In this document: positions 32,191-33,182 of the stretch, one piece after another
How positions within the stretch are numbered: position 1 is the stretch's first letter
Layout of the letters: every line of letters starts with the position of its first letter
Assembly (NCBI GenBank): GCA_017399305.1
Contig: JAFQDK010000049.1
Span: forward strand, 1 to 33,182
Length of the DNA stretch: 33,182 nt
Source of the DNA: Clostridia bacterium
GTDB lineage: Bacteria; Bacillota; Clostridia; Oscillospirales; CAG-272
Direction of reading: 5' to 3'
Made by a program: the position numbers and the translations under genes
The notes under the pieces: generated by a model
Seen by the model: the letters and a program-made list of their open reading frames with translations, nothing else
Database searches by the model: none
Told to the model about the DNA's origin: nothing

Positions 32191-32688
32191 TTATTTATTG
32201 AAATATCCGCCCATGCGTGAAAATGCGCAGTGCCCGTGACACATTGCAATCGCAAGCGCATCCGCAGTATCGTCAGGTTTGGGCGGTTTTTGCAACCCCA
32301 ACATAGTCGTTACCATCTGTATAACCTGTTCCTTTTCGGCGCGTCCATATCCAACCACGGCTTGCTTTACCTGAAGCGGAGTGTACTCACCAATACGAAG
32401 CCCGTGTTGCTTTGCCGCAAGAAGTATGATGCCCCTTGCCTCTGCCACTACGATACCGGTCGTCTGGTTGGTGTTGAAGAAAAGCTCTTCTATTGCAAGA
32501 TGATCAGGCTTGTATTTTTCAATTATCTGGTTCATGCCGTCATATATTTTTTCAAGACGGTCAACAGTGTCGGTGCCAGCCTTGGTTCGAATTGCACCAA
32601 AATCAACCGTACGAAAACGGCTGTTTTCAAAATCAACTACGCCCCATCCGACTATTGCATAGCCGGGGTCTATACCCAAAATCCGCAC
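32191..32688 (-). CDS. ruvC: Holliday junction resolvase RuvC
   Basis: A 165-residue crossover junction endonuclease that resolves Holliday junctions with RuvAB. The acidic active site is complete: Asp7 (GIDPG), Glu67 (AIEELFF), Asp139 and Asp142 (KPDDTADALA). A GTG at 32688 is chosen as start, because RuvC proteins begin M-R-I-L-G-I-D-P-G and AAAGGTGGTGA sits at proper distance. The in-frame GTG at 32700 lies within that binding site. First gene of the 11-gene operon; ruvA and ruvB are not in the window. Confidence 0.95.
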   Translation of the reverse strand: MRILGIDPGYAIVGWGVVDFENSRFRTVDFGAIRTKAGTDTVDRLEKIYDGMNQIIEKYKPDHLAIEELFFNTNQTTGIVVAEARGIILLAAKQHGLRIGEYTPLQVKQAVVGYGRAEKEQVIQMVTTMLGLQKPPKPDDTADALAIAMCHGHCAFSRMGGYFNK

Positions 32689-32730
32689 ACCGATCACCAC
32701 CTTTGCATAATTTTCCTATTGTATCATGAT

Positions 32731-32759
32731 ATTATAACATATATATTTATAATAGTCAA
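32731..32759 (-). promoter_or_regulatory. Sigma-A promoter of the ruvC operon
   Basis: Minus strand TTGACT (complement of 32754-32759), 17-nt spacer, TATAAT (complement of 32731-32736) preceded by TGT, an extended -10. It drives ruvC and, as no terminator was seen before 22391, probably ten further genes. Confidence 0.82.
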
Positions 32760-32813
32760 AGGATTTCAACAAGATTTCACACAGTAAAATATTAATTTTA
32801 GCATTAAAGTGAC

Positions 32814-32842
32814 TTGACTTTTAAGCTAAGTTTGTATATAAT
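32814..32842 (+). promoter_or_regulatory. Strong sigma-A promoter upstream of tRNA-Pro and the tRNA-like element
   Basis: TTGACT (32814-32819), 17-nt spacer, TATAAT (32837-32842). Predicted transcription start is about 32849. There is no terminator with a T-run between it and tRNA-Pro at 33107, so a leader of about 258 nt carrying the tRNA-like element is expected. Confidence 0.8.
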
Positions 32843-32880
32843 ATAAAAGCGCACTTGATTTGGTCGCACAATTTGATACA

Positions 32881-33078
32881 GCTATCGGGATGTAGCGCAG
32901 CTCACCGCGCGCCTGCTTTGGGCTTTGAGCACGAGCACTGCCTGTGGCAGATAAAGCGAGTGCGAAAAGGCGTAGCGGTCAAAATTGTGTGAGCATATGC
33001 GAGCGTACAATTTTGGGCACCGCAAGATGGCGGTGACCGCAGGGAGCCGAGGATGTCGCGGCGACTATCCTGCTATTA
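32881..33078 (+). repeat. Degenerate tRNA-Pro-like element split by a structured insert
   Basis: Positions 32881-32922 align without gaps to 33102-33143 of the genuine tRNA-Pro region, with 5 differences in 42, all in the D loop. The D stem (GCGC/GCGC) and the anticodon-arm start (CCTGCTTTGGG) are kept. Positions 33042-33078 align to the tRNA 3' part (GGGAGC, a 2-nt insertion, AGGATGTCGC, then CCTG and TATT). The T loop and the 3' acceptor end are changed, so it cannot be a functional tRNA. Between the halves lie about 119 nt inserted in the anticodon loop. I cannot decide between a tRNA-derived repeat, a decayed tRNA with an insertion, and a leader RNA. Confidence 0.7.
32922..33071 (+). ncRNA. 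Candidate structured RNA with three-way junction
   Basis: Pairings read directly from sequence: GCTTT 32922-32926 with AAAGC 32953-32957 enclosing the hairpin CTGCC-TGT-GGCAG (32938-32950). Then P1 is GCGGT 32975-32979 with 33036-33040, P2 is CAAAATTGT 32980-32988 with 33007-33015, and P3 is CACCGC 33018-33023 with 33030-33035. P1-P3 form a junction with only two unpaired bases. A further hairpin (AGGATGTCG 33050-33058 with 33062-33071, one bulge) covers the tRNA-3'-like half. It probably lies on the tRNA-Pro transcript. No known RNA family was recognised. Confidence 0.5.
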
Positions 33079-33106
33079 AACAAACATAAAAATTTAATAT
33101 TGCTAT

Positions 33107-33182
33107 CGGGATGTAGCGCAGTTGGTAGCGCGCCTGCTTTGGGAGCAGGATGTCGCAGGTTCAAATCCTGTCATTCCGACCA
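33107..33182 (+). tRNA. tRNA-Pro (anticodon UGG)
   Basis: A complete 76-nt cloverleaf: acceptor CGGGATG pairing with CATTCCG (one G-T), D stem GCGC/GCGC, anticodon stem CCTGC/GCAGG with loop TTTGGGA (anticodon TGG), T arm GCAGG-TTCAAAT-CCTGT, discriminator A and an encoded CCA ending exactly at the window edge. The gene is transcribed from the promoter at 32814-32842. Whether more tRNA genes follow cannot be seen. Confidence 0.97.

Noticed and set aside
32923-33041. Group I intron in a tRNA gene
   Set aside because: The insert sits in the anticodon loop as such introns do, but at about 119 nt it is too short, no conserved catalytic core was recognised, and the exons are too degenerate to give a working tRNA.
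32843-33106. T-box or other known riboswitch before tRNA-Pro
   Set aside because: No T-box sequence, specifier loop or terminator/antiterminator pair is visible, and the downstream gene is a tRNA rather than a synthetase or amino-acid gene.
32979-33164. Minus-strand 61-codon open frame
   Set aside because: It runs antisense through the repeat and the tRNA-Pro gene and has no ribosome binding site.

Overview
The window looks like chromosomal DNA of an anaerobic, probably gut-dwelling, Gram-positive bacterium of class Clostridia (Oscillospirales/Ruminococcaceae-like). The reasons are strong sigma-A type promoters, AGGAGG-type ribosome binding sites, electron-bifurcating hydrogenase genes, a type I dockerin, S-layer homology domains, and the classical Firmicutes order ecfA1-ecfA2-ecfT-truA. 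This placement is inferred from gene content; no 16S gene is present.

Left part (1-6700). A hydrogenase locus lies on the minus strand. The first operon (6641 to 3450) encodes a DRTGG protein, a small HATPase_c protein, an [FeFe]-hydrogenase-like protein whose proton-transfer cysteine is replaced by alanine, a second DRTGG protein and a PHP-domain phosphoesterase. The second operon (1464 to the left edge) encodes a NuoE-like subunit, another HATPase_c protein, a [2Fe-2S] ferredoxin and the first codons of what is probably the NuoF/HydB subunit. Between the two operons, in the opposite direction and with its own promoter and terminator, sits a gene for a secreted leucine-rich-repeat protein.

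Middle part (6739-22331). This is a surface and extracellular block: an SLH-domain protein, an M20 amidohydrolase, and a giant secreted protein of about 2724 residues that joins beta-helix-like repeat modules, an SGNH/GDSL hydrolase, an M14 zinc carboxypeptidase and a C-terminal dockerin. Divergent from the giant gene is a regulator with a LacI-like sensor domain but a C-terminal helix-turn-helix. A GH43 lipoprotein is convergent with that regulator and shares a bidirectional terminator with it. A HerA-like ATPase gene (DUF853 type) follows.

Right part (22360-32760). A long housekeeping operon, apparently of 11 genes, runs from a near-consensus promoter at 32731-32759 to a terminator at 22360-22391. 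Its order is ruvC, RlmI-like methyltransferase, ecfA1, ecfA2, ecfT, truA, a DUF5711-like membrane protein, cvpA-like, pgsA, a ClpE-like unfoldase and mrp.

Right edge (32814-33182). A near-consensus plus-strand promoter leads to tRNA-Pro(UGG). Between them is a roughly 200-nt element that begins and ends with degenerate halves of the same tRNA. The halves are split in the anticodon loop by about 120 nt that can fold into a near-perfect three-way junction. This is the most unusual non-coding signal in the window. I suspect a tRNA-derived dispersed repeat or leader RNA, but a genome-wide search is needed to tell.
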